Positions 1 through 6,337 of a stretch of 13,455 nucleotides of DNA are shown piece after piece. The notes beneath the pieces were generated by a model. The model was not told where the DNA came from. It was given only the letters and a program-made list of their open reading frames with translations, and searched no databases. Position 1 is the first letter of the stretch. Each line of letters begins with the position of its first letter. The DNA comes from JBBRFH01 sp038224615 (GTDB lineage: Bacteria; Planctomycetota; Phycisphaerae; Tepidisphaerales; Tepidisphaeraceae): contig JBBRFH010000073.1 of the NCBI GenBank assembly GCA_038224615.1, positions 1-13,455 on the forward strand, written 5' to 3'. A program made the position numbers and the translations under genes.

Positions 1-106
1 CGACGACGTCGATCGTCTTGCCGAGCAGGCCCTTGTCACAGATTGCCTGGAAGACCATTCGGCCGATGCGACCGAAACCGTTGATACCGACTTTCAAGGC
101 TGCCAT
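1..106 (-). CDS. gap: Glyceraldehyde-3-phosphate dehydrogenase, N-terminus (partial)
   Basis: Only the first 35 codons lie in the window; the gene runs off the left edge on the minus strand. The peptide begins MAALKVGINGFGRIGRMVFQ, the NAD-binding Rossmann signature GxNGFGRIGR of GAPDH, which oxidises glyceraldehyde-3-phosphate to 1,3-bisphosphoglycerate in the cytoplasm. The following QAICDKGLLGKTIDVV resembles the longer GAPDH type known from kinetoplastid glycosomes, spirochaetes and some planctomycetes, rather than the short Bacillus type; this is from memory of the family. The ATG at 106 is preceded by AAGGAG with 8-base spacing, which fixes the start. It is divergent from fbp, so a glycolytic/gluconeogenic enzyme and a purely gluconeogenic enzyme share one control region. 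Confidence 0.93.
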   Translation of the reverse strand, partial: MAALKVGINGFGRIGRMVFQAICDKGLLGKTIDVV

Positions 107-114
107 CAGTCTAA

Positions 115-120
115 CTCCTT
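115..120 (-). promoter_or_regulatory. Ribosome binding site of gap
   Basis: AAGGAG on the minus strand, 8 bases before the gap ATG at 106. It is one of the few canonical Shine-Dalgarno sequences in the window, which suggests strong translation of gap. Confidence 0.75.
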
Positions 121-202
121 AATAAGGTTGAGTCGGACGGCGCGCGTATCGCCCGTCTGACCGAATCGCGACGATATGGACGGCATGGGGCACTGTCAAG
201 AC

Positions 203-217
203 CAAGGGATTCCCTTG
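203..217. promoter_or_regulatory. 15-base palindrome between gap and fbp (candidate operator)
   Basis: CAAGGGATTCCCTTG is a perfect dyad with 7-base arms around a single central T. It lies in the divergent intergenic region, about 97 bases upstream of the gap start and 135 upstream of the proposed fbp start. The symmetry fits binding of a dimeric repressor or activator that could control both genes. No T-run follows on either strand, so it does not look like a terminator. The regulator is unknown. Confidence 0.4.
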
Positions 218-351
218 TCCTTTGATCGCAGGCTGCGCGTATTTGCCACAGGGCTTTCCCAAATTCTTTGCTGAAAATGTCGCAGCCTCCCCGTTATGCT
301 GCCCCCCCGGCTCGAGGAAGCCGTTTCACTTGGTTGTCTGGAGACGCATTG

Positions 352-2319
352 ATGAACACGTTTGAAGGTAAGTCGGCCAGCCCGTGCTGCGCTGATCGGG
401 AAGCCGAATTGTCGCTGTTGCAGTTGCTCGCCCAGCGCTATCCCAACATCGACGCCGCTACTGCGGAGATCGCGCGACTGGCGGCGGTGCTGACGCTGCC
501 GAAGGGGACGATCCACGTCATCTCCGACATCCACGGCGAGGACAAAAAGCTCCGCCACATCATCAACAACGCCTCCGGCACGCTCCGCCCGCTGGTCGAG
601 CGGCTCTTTGCCGACACGCTGACCGAAGACGAGCTGTGTGAGTTTCTCAAGCTGACGTTCTACCCGGCCGAGATCACCGAGCATCTCGAGCAGACGCTGA
701 CCGACCCGGCCGAACTCAAGGCGTACGCGGTGCGGACGCTGAAGCACCAGTTGGAACTGGCGCGGGTGCTCGCCTCGCGCTACAGCCTGCGCCGCGGCAT
801 GCAGGCGTTTCCGGCCGAGTACATGGACCTGCTGCAGGAGATGCTGCACTCACCGACCACCGACCGCCAGCAGGTCTTCTTCGAGCGCGTCGTCGAAGAG
901 CTCTCGCGGCGCGATCGCGTGCTGCAGTTCATCCACGCGGTCGGCCGGCTCATCCGCAACCTCGCGGTCTATGAGCTGATCATCGGCGGCGACTGCTGGG
1001 ACCGCGGGCCGCGCGGGGACAAGGTCGTCGAGTACCTCCGCAAGCAGCCGAACGTCTCGCTCATCTGGGGCAATCACGACGTCGCCTGGCTCGCCGCCTC
1101 GCTCGGACACGAGGCGATGATGTGCAGCGTGCTGCGCGTCAGTCTGCGCTATCGCCGGATCGCGCAGATCGACGAAGGCTACAGCATCCCGCTGACGCCG
1201 CTGGAGCACCTGGCGCTTACCGCCTACGCCGACGACCCGGCGACGGTGTTCGCGCCCACGCTCACCGGCCTGCGCCCCAAGGTCCTCGTCGCCCGCATGC
1301 AGAAGGCGGCGGCGATCATGCAGTTCAAGCTCGAGGGGCAGATGATCGCCCGCAACCCCCAGTGGAAGCTCGATCATCGTCGCCTGCTGCACCATATCGA
1401 TCACGCCAACGCCACGATCACCGTCGACGGGCACACCTACCCCCTTCGCGACAGCTACTTCCCGACGATCGACCCGGAGAATCCGTACGAACTCACCCCG
1501 CAGGAACGCGACGTCATCGACCGTCTCAAGCTCAGCTTCATGGCCAGCCAGCAACTCGCCGAACACATGAAGTACCTGGTACGAAACAGCTCGATGTACC
1601 TGGTGCGCGACGGCCACCTGATCTTCCACGGCTGCGTGCCGTGTGATGCCGACGGCAACTTCCTGCCCATGCCTATCGACGGCGAGCAACTCGCCGGCCG
1701 GGCGCTTTACGAAAAAATCGACCACGTCATCGGCCGGGCGCTGGAAAAGCGCCAGCTCAGGGATCTCGACGTCCTGTGGTATCTCTGGGGCGGCCCGCGC
1801 TCACCGCTGTTCGGCAAGGACCGCATCGCCACGCTGGAACGCGACTTCATCGAAGACTCCCACGCGCATCACGAGACCAAGGATCCGTACTTCGATCTCA
1901 TCCACGACGCGAAATTCTGCGACAAGATCCTGCAGGAGTTCGGCGTAAGCTCCGACCGAGGGCTGATCGTTAATGGACACGTCCCGGTGAAGATCGAGAA
2001 AGGCGAATCGCCGATTAAGCGGAGCAAGAAAGCGATTACCATCGACGGCGCGTTCTCCGAGGCGTACGGCGATCACGGCTTCACGCTCGTGCTCGAGGCC
2101 GACCGCACCCTGCTCGCCAAGCACCACCATTTTGACAGCATCGAAGGTGCCATCCACGACGGCATCGACATCGTTCCGCACGTTACCGTCGTCCGCGAGG
2201 AGGCCACGCCGCGACTGATGAACGACACCGAACGCGGCACCGATATCCGCGGGGAGATTCGCACGCTCGAACGCCTGGTGCAGGCCTACCAACGCAAGGA
2301 AATCCGCCCGCTGTCGTAA
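352..2319 (+). CDS. fbp: Fructose-1,6-bisphosphatase class III
   Basis: Hydrolyses fructose-1,6-bisphosphate to fructose-6-phosphate in gluconeogenesis, in the cytoplasm. The 655-residue product matches the class III (Firmicutes-type, calcineurin-like phosphoesterase) family along its length; the Bacillus subtilis enzyme is about 670 residues. Visible metal-binding blocks in order are SDIHGE (58-63), GDCWDRG (213-219), GNHD (240-243), HGCVP (426-430) and NGHVPVK (541-547), followed by IDGAFS (564-569). The frame is open upstream to a TTG at 268, but I chose the ATG at 352: GGAG at 340-343 is 8 bases before it, and the extra 28 residues have no family counterpart. It is divergent from gap and monocistronic. 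Class III is the less common bacterial FBPase class outside Firmicutes. No frameshift or missing catalytic block is seen. Confidence 0.95.
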   Translation: MNTFEGKSASPCCADREAELSLLQLLAQRYPNIDAATAEIARLAAVLTLPKGTIHVISDIHGEDKKLRHIINNASGTLRPLVERLFADTLTEDELCEFLKLTFYPAEITEHLEQTLTDPAELKAYAVRTLKHQLELARVLASRYSLRRGMQAFPAEYMDLLQEMLHSPTTDRQQVFFERVVEELSRRDRVLQFIHAVGRLIRNLAVYELIIGGDCWDRGPRGDKVVEYLRKQPNVSLIWGNHDVAWLAASLGHEAMMCSVLRVSLRYRRIAQIDEGYSIPLTPLEHLALTAYADDPATVFAPTLTGLRPKVLVARMQKAAAIMQFKLEGQMIARNPQWKLDHRRLLHHIDHANATITVDGHTYPLRDSYFPTIDPENPYELTPQERDVIDRLKLSFMASQQLAEHMKYLVRNSSMYLVRDGHLIFHGCVPCDADGNFLPMPIDGEQLAGRALYEKIDHVIGRALEKRQLRDLDVLWYLWGGPRSPLFGKDRIATLERDFIEDSHAHHETKDPYFDLIHDAKFCDKILQEFGVSSDRGLIVNGHVPVKIEKGESPIKRSKKAITIDGAFSEAYGDHGFTLVLEADRTLLAKHHHFDSIEGAIHDGIDIVPHVTVVREEATPRLMNDTERGTDIRGEIRTLERLVQAYQRKEIRPLS

Positions 2320-2496
2320 ACGCGCCGCGCAGGATTATCGGACGCGACGGCCGGACGCGGCCTTCGACCTTTCTTGTGACGCCGACTGTAACGCCTGTAT
2401 CGATCAGCGAACCCGACCGGCACGCCGACCTGCGTCGACTTTGCGTTGCATAGTGCCGGGGTCGGCGTATGATCCCTCGCGGAAGGCGACGGCCGC

Positions 2497-2532
2497 ATGA
2501 ACCACCGTCGCAGGGGCAGAAACGTAGCGTGA
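2497..2532 (+). CDS. Possible 11-residue leader peptide
   Basis: ATG at 2497 opens an 11-codon frame, MNHRRRGRNVA, that stops at TGA 2530-2532. GGAAGG lies 10 bases before the ATG. The stop codon overlaps the GTG at 2529 that begins the next gene (GTGA junction), an arrangement typical of translational coupling. The frame is very short and the peptide is strongly basic, so it may be chance. If real, it would favour the GTG at 2529 as the downstream start. Confidence 0.2.
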   Translation: MNHRRRGRNVA

Positions 2533-3128
2533 GCGAACAACACATCCAGCCGATGCTAAGTGCGAGCACAACCAACCTCTCCAAGCACGCCGGCCATGCG
2601 CTGGTGGTGGGCAGCGACACGTGCCGCACGTTGCCGCGGGAAGTGCTCACGACACTGGGCTACGGCATCGACGAGCGGGAAGACCCTTACGCCGCCATGC
2701 TCGAGCTATGCCGTCGGCCGCTGGTCTATCGGTCGCTGGTGGTTTCGCTGCAATCGCTCTATCGCGACGAACTGGCACTTCTCGGTGCGGTCCGACGCCG
2801 CTTCCCGCATGTGAGCATCTGGTTGACGCACACGGACGGCCGACAAGGCGCGCTGGCCGAGGCAATGCGGCTGGGTGCCGAGGCGATTGTCGCCGAGGAC
2901 GGCGTACACGCGTTGGGCGACCCCGCCGCCGCCCACGTCCCCCCGGCGATTGCCAAGCCGCTGCAGTTTCGCCCGGTGCCCTCGCAGCCCGTCGACCCGC
3001 ACGCTACCGACGAGCAGCAACCGCATCCTTCCGATGCCCAGCAAGCCTATGCCAACTGCCCGCCCACCGAGCCAGTGCTGTCGGCGGACGAACTGCGGGC
3101 CTTGCTCGGTGATGACGAACTGACGTAG
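2529..3128 (+). CDS. Pseudo-receiver-like hypothetical protein with C-terminal LSADELRALL motif
   Basis: I do not recognise a named family. The 199-residue product has an alternating strand/helix pattern from about residue 22 to 125 (ALVVGSD, SLVVSLQSL, VSIWLTHTD, LGAEAIVAEDG) that resembles a response-regulator receiver fold, but no aspartate phospho-acceptor stands where it would be expected. A Pro/Gln/His-rich linker follows, and the protein ends in LSADELRALLGDDELT. That tail resembles the short LSQDEIDALL segment found at the N-terminus of FliM, where it binds CheY. The stop is 7 bases before the diguanylate cyclase, so the two are probably co-transcribed. Start choice: GTG at 2529, possibly coupled to a leader frame; an ATG at 2469 would add 20 basic residues and an ATG at 2553 would remove 8. 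Role in c-di-GMP or motility signalling is inferred only from position. Confidence 0.7.
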   Translation: MSEQHIQPMLSASTTNLSKHAGHALVVGSDTCRTLPREVLTTLGYGIDEREDPYAAMLELCRRPLVYRSLVVSLQSLYRDELALLGAVRRRFPHVSIWLTHTDGRQGALAEAMRLGAEAIVAEDGVHALGDPAAAHVPPAIAKPLQFRPVPSQPVDPHATDEQQPHPSDAQQAYANCPPTEPVLSADELRALLGDDELT

Positions 3129-3135
3129 CAATTTT

Positions 3136-4530
3136 GTGATTTCGATGCGATTGGCAAACGACAACATCCTCGTGATCGGCGACCGCGACCGGCGGATGCA
3201 GTCCGCCGTTGCCGGCGCGATGCCCGCCGCCAGCATCACCAGCGTGCAGTCGATCTTCGACGCGATCGCCGAGCTAAATGCGGGCATGTTCAACGGCGTG
3301 CTGCTGGCGATCGAGCCGCTGGAGGCGCGCCCCGAGGCCGCCATCCGCACCCTGCGCGAAGCCGCCGGCGACGGTCGCGTCGTCCTCTATTCAAGCCCGG
3401 CGCACGAGCCGCTGTCGCGCCGGCTGATCGATCTCGGCGCCGACGACTACGTCATCGCCCCCGCCGAGCCCAAGGAACTGCAACAGGCCCTCGCCGGCGC
3501 GCCGCTGGTGCAGGATCTGCCACCCGCGCCCGCCGGCAGCGAATCGCCGGCGACGCCGGAAATCGCACCGAGCCCGCTGCAGGCACTGCTCGATCTTCCC
3601 ATGGCCGACATCGTGCTCGGAGCGATGCTCGAGCATCCGCAGCGGGCACTGCAGCACGCCATCGACGCCATCAACCAGCGTCTCGGCGCGACTATGAGCG
3701 TGACCTTTCAGCATGCCGAAGACGAGCCGTTGCCCATGGCCGGTGACGGGCGGGTCGTGCTCAGCCACAGCCTCCGCGATGAAGACTCCAGCGTCGTCGG
3801 ACGCCTCGTGCTTGAGATCCGATCGCCCGCCGGCGAGCAACCCACCGACGAGCTGAAGGCGCAGCACGCACTCGTGCAGATCGGCTCGATTCTCGCCAAG
3901 GCCCAGCAGATCGACGACCGCCAGGCGCGCCTGCAGAAGCTCGCCATCACCGACGACCTGACGGGCATTCACAACGCCCGCTACTTCCGGCACTTCCTCA
4001 GCCGCATCATCGAGAAAGCAAAGCAGCACCGCTTCCCCGTCACGCTGCTGCTGTTCGATCTCGACAATTTCAAGAAGTACAACGACACCTACGGCCACGG
4101 CGTCGGCGACGAAATCCTCAAGCAGACCGCGTCACTGATGAAGCGCTGCAGCCGCGACCATGACCTCGTCGCCCGCATCAGCGGCGACGAGTTTGCGGTC
4201 GTGTTCTGGGAAAAAGAAGGCCCGCGCAAACCGTTCGACGCCGCCATCCCCCCCGCGCGGCTCCCGCAGACGCCGTTGCAGATCGCCGACCGTTTCCGCA
4301 AGATGCTCGGCAACAAAGACTTCACCGAGTTCAGCCTGCTCGGGCCATCTGGCAAAGGCGTGCTCAGCATCAGCGGCGGCATGAGCGTCTACCCCTACGA
4401 CGCCCGCACCCCCGAAGAACTCATCGAAGCCGCCGATAAAGCCCTCATGTTCGGCGCCAAAAAAGGTGGAAAGAACAGCATCTACCTCGTCGGCGGCGAA
4501 GAAGACGCAATGGCGGGGCAGCCGGAATAG
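3136..4530 (+). CDS. Diguanylate cyclase with degenerate receiver domain
   Basis: Makes the second messenger c-di-GMP from two GTP. The product has 464 residues. Residues 8-122 form a receiver-like fold (NILVIGDRD, GVLLAIEPL, VVLYSS, GADDYVIAP), but the phospho-acceptor position in GVLLAIEPL lacks aspartate, so phosphorylation is unlikely. A Pro-rich linker leads to a GAF-like region (about 150-255). The GGDEF domain starts at DDLTG (273-277) and includes the metal-binding FDLDNF (307-312), an intact inhibitory I-site RDHD (340-343) and active-site SGDEF (349-353). SGDEF is an accepted variant of GGDEF, so the enzyme is expected to be active and product-inhibited. About 15-25 extra residues rich in Pro and Arg follow SGDEFAVVFW. 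No transmembrane segment is seen, so it is probably cytoplasmic. The start is GTG at 3136 or ATG at 3145; neither has a clear ribosome site. Probably in an operon with the preceding gene. Confidence 0.93.
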   Translation: MISMRLANDNILVIGDRDRRMQSAVAGAMPAASITSVQSIFDAIAELNAGMFNGVLLAIEPLEARPEAAIRTLREAAGDGRVVLYSSPAHEPLSRRLIDLGADDYVIAPAEPKELQQALAGAPLVQDLPPAPAGSESPATPEIAPSPLQALLDLPMADIVLGAMLEHPQRALQHAIDAINQRLGATMSVTFQHAEDEPLPMAGDGRVVLSHSLRDEDSSVVGRLVLEIRSPAGEQPTDELKAQHALVQIGSILAKAQQIDDRQARLQKLAITDDLTGIHNARYFRHFLSRIIEKAKQHRFPVTLLLFDLDNFKKYNDTYGHGVGDEILKQTASLMKRCSRDHDLVARISGDEFAVVFWEKEGPRKPFDAAIPPARLPQTPLQIADRFRKMLGNKDFTEFSLLGPSGKGVLSISGGMSVYPYDARTPEELIEAADKALMFGAKKGGKNSIYLVGGEEDAMAGQPE

Positions 4531-4531
4531 C

Positions 4532-4547
4532 TTCCCGTGAAAGGGAA
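4532..4547. terminator. Weak hairpin between convergent diguanylate cyclase and toxin genes
   Basis: TTCCC-GTGAAA-GGGAA forms a 5-bp stem just after the cyclase stop and before the toxin stop (4565), in a 34-base convergent gap. There is no T-run on either side, so intrinsic termination is uncertain. It may serve both strands or be chance. Confidence 0.25.
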
Positions 4548-4564
4548 TCCGACCCGGCGTCAAC

Positions 4565-4894
4565 TTATTCGTTCAACAGTCGAACTCGGCGACGGATCTC
4601 AAACAGAACCGCTTCAGGCACTTGTCCGTTGGCGCTGGCAATGTCGTCGGCATCGAATTCCACCAACCAATCACAGACAGCCCAACAGGCGCGGCGAAAT
4701 TTCGTTCCGACCGAACCCGCTGGATGAAAAGGGAGTGGGACGTAACGAAATTCGGTGGGATCAATCGCCGAAGCGGTCACCGCGACACTTACCACCGACT
4801 CGCTCGTCGCGATGACCACATGCGGCCTCACGCGCCCGGCACCCCGCGGACCTCTCCCGCAGGACCACACAATGTCCCCGGGATGCACGGTCAT
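4565..4894 (-). CDS. MazF/PemK-like toxin
   Basis: Probable sequence-specific endoribonuclease toxin of a type II toxin-antitoxin module. The 109 residues follow the MazF/PemK fold in order: GDIVW (6-10), a basic loop ending in RPHVVIAT (23-30), VVSVAVTASAI (34-44), a YVPLPF strand, then AVCDWLVEFDADDI and the final helix VPEAVLFEIRRRVRLL. R23 and T40 sit where the catalytic Arg and Thr/Ser of MazF lie. Length agrees with the family (about 110-120). The ATG at 4894 overlaps the upstream stop as ATGA, which indicates coupled translation with the small gene at 4891-5139. It has no own ribosome site outside that gene. It is convergent with the diguanylate cyclase, 34 bases apart. Family assignment is from motif order, not from a search; the RNA target is unknown. 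Confidence 0.8.
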   Translation of the reverse strand: MTVHPGDIVWSCGRGPRGAGRVRPHVVIATSESVVSVAVTASAIDPTEFRYVPLPFHPAGSVGTKFRRACWAVCDWLVEFDADDIASANGQVPEAVLFEIRRRVRLLNE

Positions 4895-5139
4895 TGCAGA
4901 CCCGCAAAATCTTCCTCAAGCCACGCCTTCGGCGGCGGATTCTGTGCGGCTATCGCGGCCAGCGACCTGGCTTCTGATGGGGTGAACGGACGTCCACCTT
5001 CGCCCCGATAGCGCCTTAGCGGACGGTCCGAAAGATACGGCTTGATCAGTTCAAATGAAGCCTCACCTGTGATCGAGACCGGCGGCTTCGCTCCCAATTC
5101 CTGGGCATCGGACACAAAATCAACGTGCGCCTTTTCCAT
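4891..5139 (-). CDS. Small unrecognised protein, probable antitoxin of the MazF-like toxin
   Basis: An 82-residue product beginning MEKAHVDFVSDAQELG. I do not recognise its family. It lies directly upstream of the toxin with an ATGA overlap, the usual antitoxin position and size. It has no evident ribbon-helix-helix, AbrB or helix-turn-helix pattern. The middle is basic (DRPLRRYRGEGGRPFTPSEA) and the C-terminus is a Pro/Trp/acidic tail (PPPKAWLEEDFAGLQ), which could be a toxin-neutralising peptide like the extended tail of MazE. ATG at 5139 is preferred, 4 bases after the stop of the upstream gene with GGGTGA nearby; a TTG at 5151 would add 4 residues and overlap that gene. Antitoxin function is inferred from position and the tail only. 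Confidence 0.7.
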   Translation of the reverse strand: MEKAHVDFVSDAQELGAKPPVSITGEASFELIKPYLSDRPLRRYRGEGGRPFTPSEARSLAAIAAQNPPPKAWLEEDFAGLQ

Positions 5140-5143
5140 AGTG

Positions 5144-5545
5144 TCACCCAATCTGAAGCAGCACGAGCCTACGCTCGAGCATCAGTTCACCATCAGCCAG
5201 TAGTTGCACGCGGTACTCGCCAAACTCTGGAAAACTGACCGCGTCAAATCGATAAACTCCCTGCAAAGTCTGACGCGGATCGCTCGACTCTATCAACTCT
5301 TGCGTTTGAGCCACCGCAGGACGGCTCTCATTGACGTCGACGATTCGTACCTGCACGTTCATCTTCGCAGGGCACTCGGTCAGACACAGGTAAACAGCGA
5401 GCCGACCGACCACATGAGGCATCGTCCGGGCGGCAACTGTCGCAAAAATGCCCATTACCGACGACTTGCGTGTGTTGCGATCAAACCAGACGTCATCACA
5501 AATGGTCAGTGCAAGGACGAGCGGCAATTGCTGTTCCACCCTCAT
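5144..5545 (-). CDS. DUF6941-like protein, first gene of the toxin-antitoxin operon
   Basis: A 133-residue soluble protein starting MRVEQQLPLVLALTICDDVW. The pattern LALTICDDVWFDRNTRKSSVMGIF, then VYLCLTE, VQVRIVDVNES, FPEFGEYRVQLLADGELMLERRLVL is a beta-rich domain that I tentatively place with DUF6941, a family of unknown function; this is from memory. It has no signal peptide or membrane segment. The stop is 4 bases before the ATG of the probable antitoxin, so the three genes form one compact operon on the minus strand. The ATG at 5545 was chosen because the family-like sequence begins a few residues later; TTG at 5560 would add 5 residues. Its role beside a MazF-like toxin is not known; a third partner of the module or a passenger are both possible. 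Confidence 0.7.
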   Translation of the reverse strand: MRVEQQLPLVLALTICDDVWFDRNTRKSSVMGIFATVAARTMPHVVGRLAVYLCLTECPAKMNVQVRIVDVNESRPAVAQTQELIESSDPRQTLQGVYRFDAVSFPEFGEYRVQLLADGELMLERRLVLLQIG

Positions 5546-5595
5546 AAGGTACCGACGCAAAGTGGATTGTGCGAGTCATTCATGCCGCACGCCCG

Positions 5596-5943
5596 CTACG
5601 ACGCCTTCGACATAATCAGCCGCAACGCCTCGGCGATGAGCTGAGATCGTGACGTCTTCCGTTTCTTGGCGAACGCGTCGGCCTTTGTGAGCAGGCCGCG
5701 CTCGACACTGATGCGGACTTTCTCTGCGCCCGCCCCCACCTGCGGCCGACCGCGCGCAGCGGCGCGGCGATGGAGTCTTCGCTCGGCAGCGTTCAACAGT
5801 CGGCCGCCTTCGGCAGAAAATTCCGCGTCGTACTTCGCTACCATGCGGTTCATTTCGTCCGCCGTCCACGCGTTGTAAGGCGGCGGCAGAAGTGGATCGA
5901 GGGGCTTCGTTGGCTTGGGCTTCATACGCGTGCTGTCGCTCAT
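5596..5943 (-). CDS. Ribbon-helix-helix antitoxin, BrnA/CopG-like, orphan
   Basis: A 115-residue product. Residues 74-112 (EKVRISVERGLLTKADAFAKKRKTSRSQLIAEALRLIM) form a ribbon-helix-helix DNA-binding domain: the strand KVRISV, then two helices with the TSRSQLI turn. The N-terminal part (WTADEMNRMVAKYDAEF, then a basic RRLHRRAAARGRPQ hinge) matches the layout of antitoxins that accompany BrnT toxins in planctomycetes, as far as I recall. Such proteins neutralise the toxin and repress their own operon. The start is taken as ATG at 5943. The frame continues upstream in phase to ATG 5976 through the BrnT-like remnant MRYEFRWIDWN and on to 6042. No intact toxin gene precedes it, so it appears orphaned. 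It lies 50 bases upstream of the DUF6941-like gene on the same strand and could act as repressor of that operon. Confidence 0.82.
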   Translation of the reverse strand: MSDSTRMKPKPTKPLDPLLPPPYNAWTADEMNRMVAKYDAEFSAEGGRLLNAAERRLHRRAAARGRPQVGAGAEKVRISVERGLLTKADAFAKKRKTSRSQLIAEALRLIMSKAS

Positions 5944-5976
5944 GTTCCAGTCGATCCAACGGAACTCGTACCGCAT
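5944..5976 (-). pseudogene. BrnT-like toxin remnant (first 11 codons), fused to the antitoxin
   Basis: The 11 codons before the antitoxin ATG read MRYEFRWIDWN, the typical opening of BrnT-family RNase toxins of planctomycetes (YEFRW..WN, normally followed by a HGV..EA block). Here the next codon is the antitoxin ATG, in the same frame. In brnT-brnA operons the toxin comes first, so an internal deletion from about codon 12 to the toxin end would give exactly this arrangement. The HGV block and the catalytic region are absent. The identity of so short a remnant is inference, but the Trp/Tyr-rich string is distinctive. Confidence 0.5.
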
Positions 5977-6337
5977 TGGCAGGATCATATCACGCCCGTT
6001 AATTGGTGGCCACCGAAATCCTGCGGGCCGGATCGCTCCCACCCCCCCGCCTTAACCAGCGCGGAAGCGGAAGCGGGTGTCAGATTCGCGCACCCGCGGT
6101 TGCCCTGCCGCAGCGTTACCACTGGCCGGCGCGGGAGTTGTAGATCGTCAACGTCGGCGCGCATGGAAATCGCCGTTTTCTCGGCCATTTTGCTGCCATT
6201 TTTGAATCGGCGGGAATACAATTCACGTTCGCTCTTCCGCGTGTCTCGATGCCCGTTCGGGTGTCGGCGCGGAGGGTCAAAACGGTGCGCCCGACTGCAC
6301 ACCTGTCGACGACACGCCTCTTCCAAAGGGGATCAAA
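5977..6337. other. Intergenic region without a supported gene
   Basis: This 361-base stretch separates the minus-strand toxin-antitoxin island from the plus-strand gene at 6338. Frames across it have no recognisable protein pattern. Its right part is AT-richer than its surroundings (6175-6225) and contains TACAAT at 6217-6222, a 5/6 match to a sigma-70 -10 box on the plus strand, without a convincing -35 box. The left part should hold the promoter of the minus-strand island. No hairpin terminator or repeat was found. Confidence 0.5.

Noticed and set aside
850..1725. A 291-codon minus-strand open frame opposite fbp
   Set aside because: It is a mirror of the FBPase codons, with the low-complexity Arg/Val/Asp composition expected of antisense frames in GC-rich DNA.
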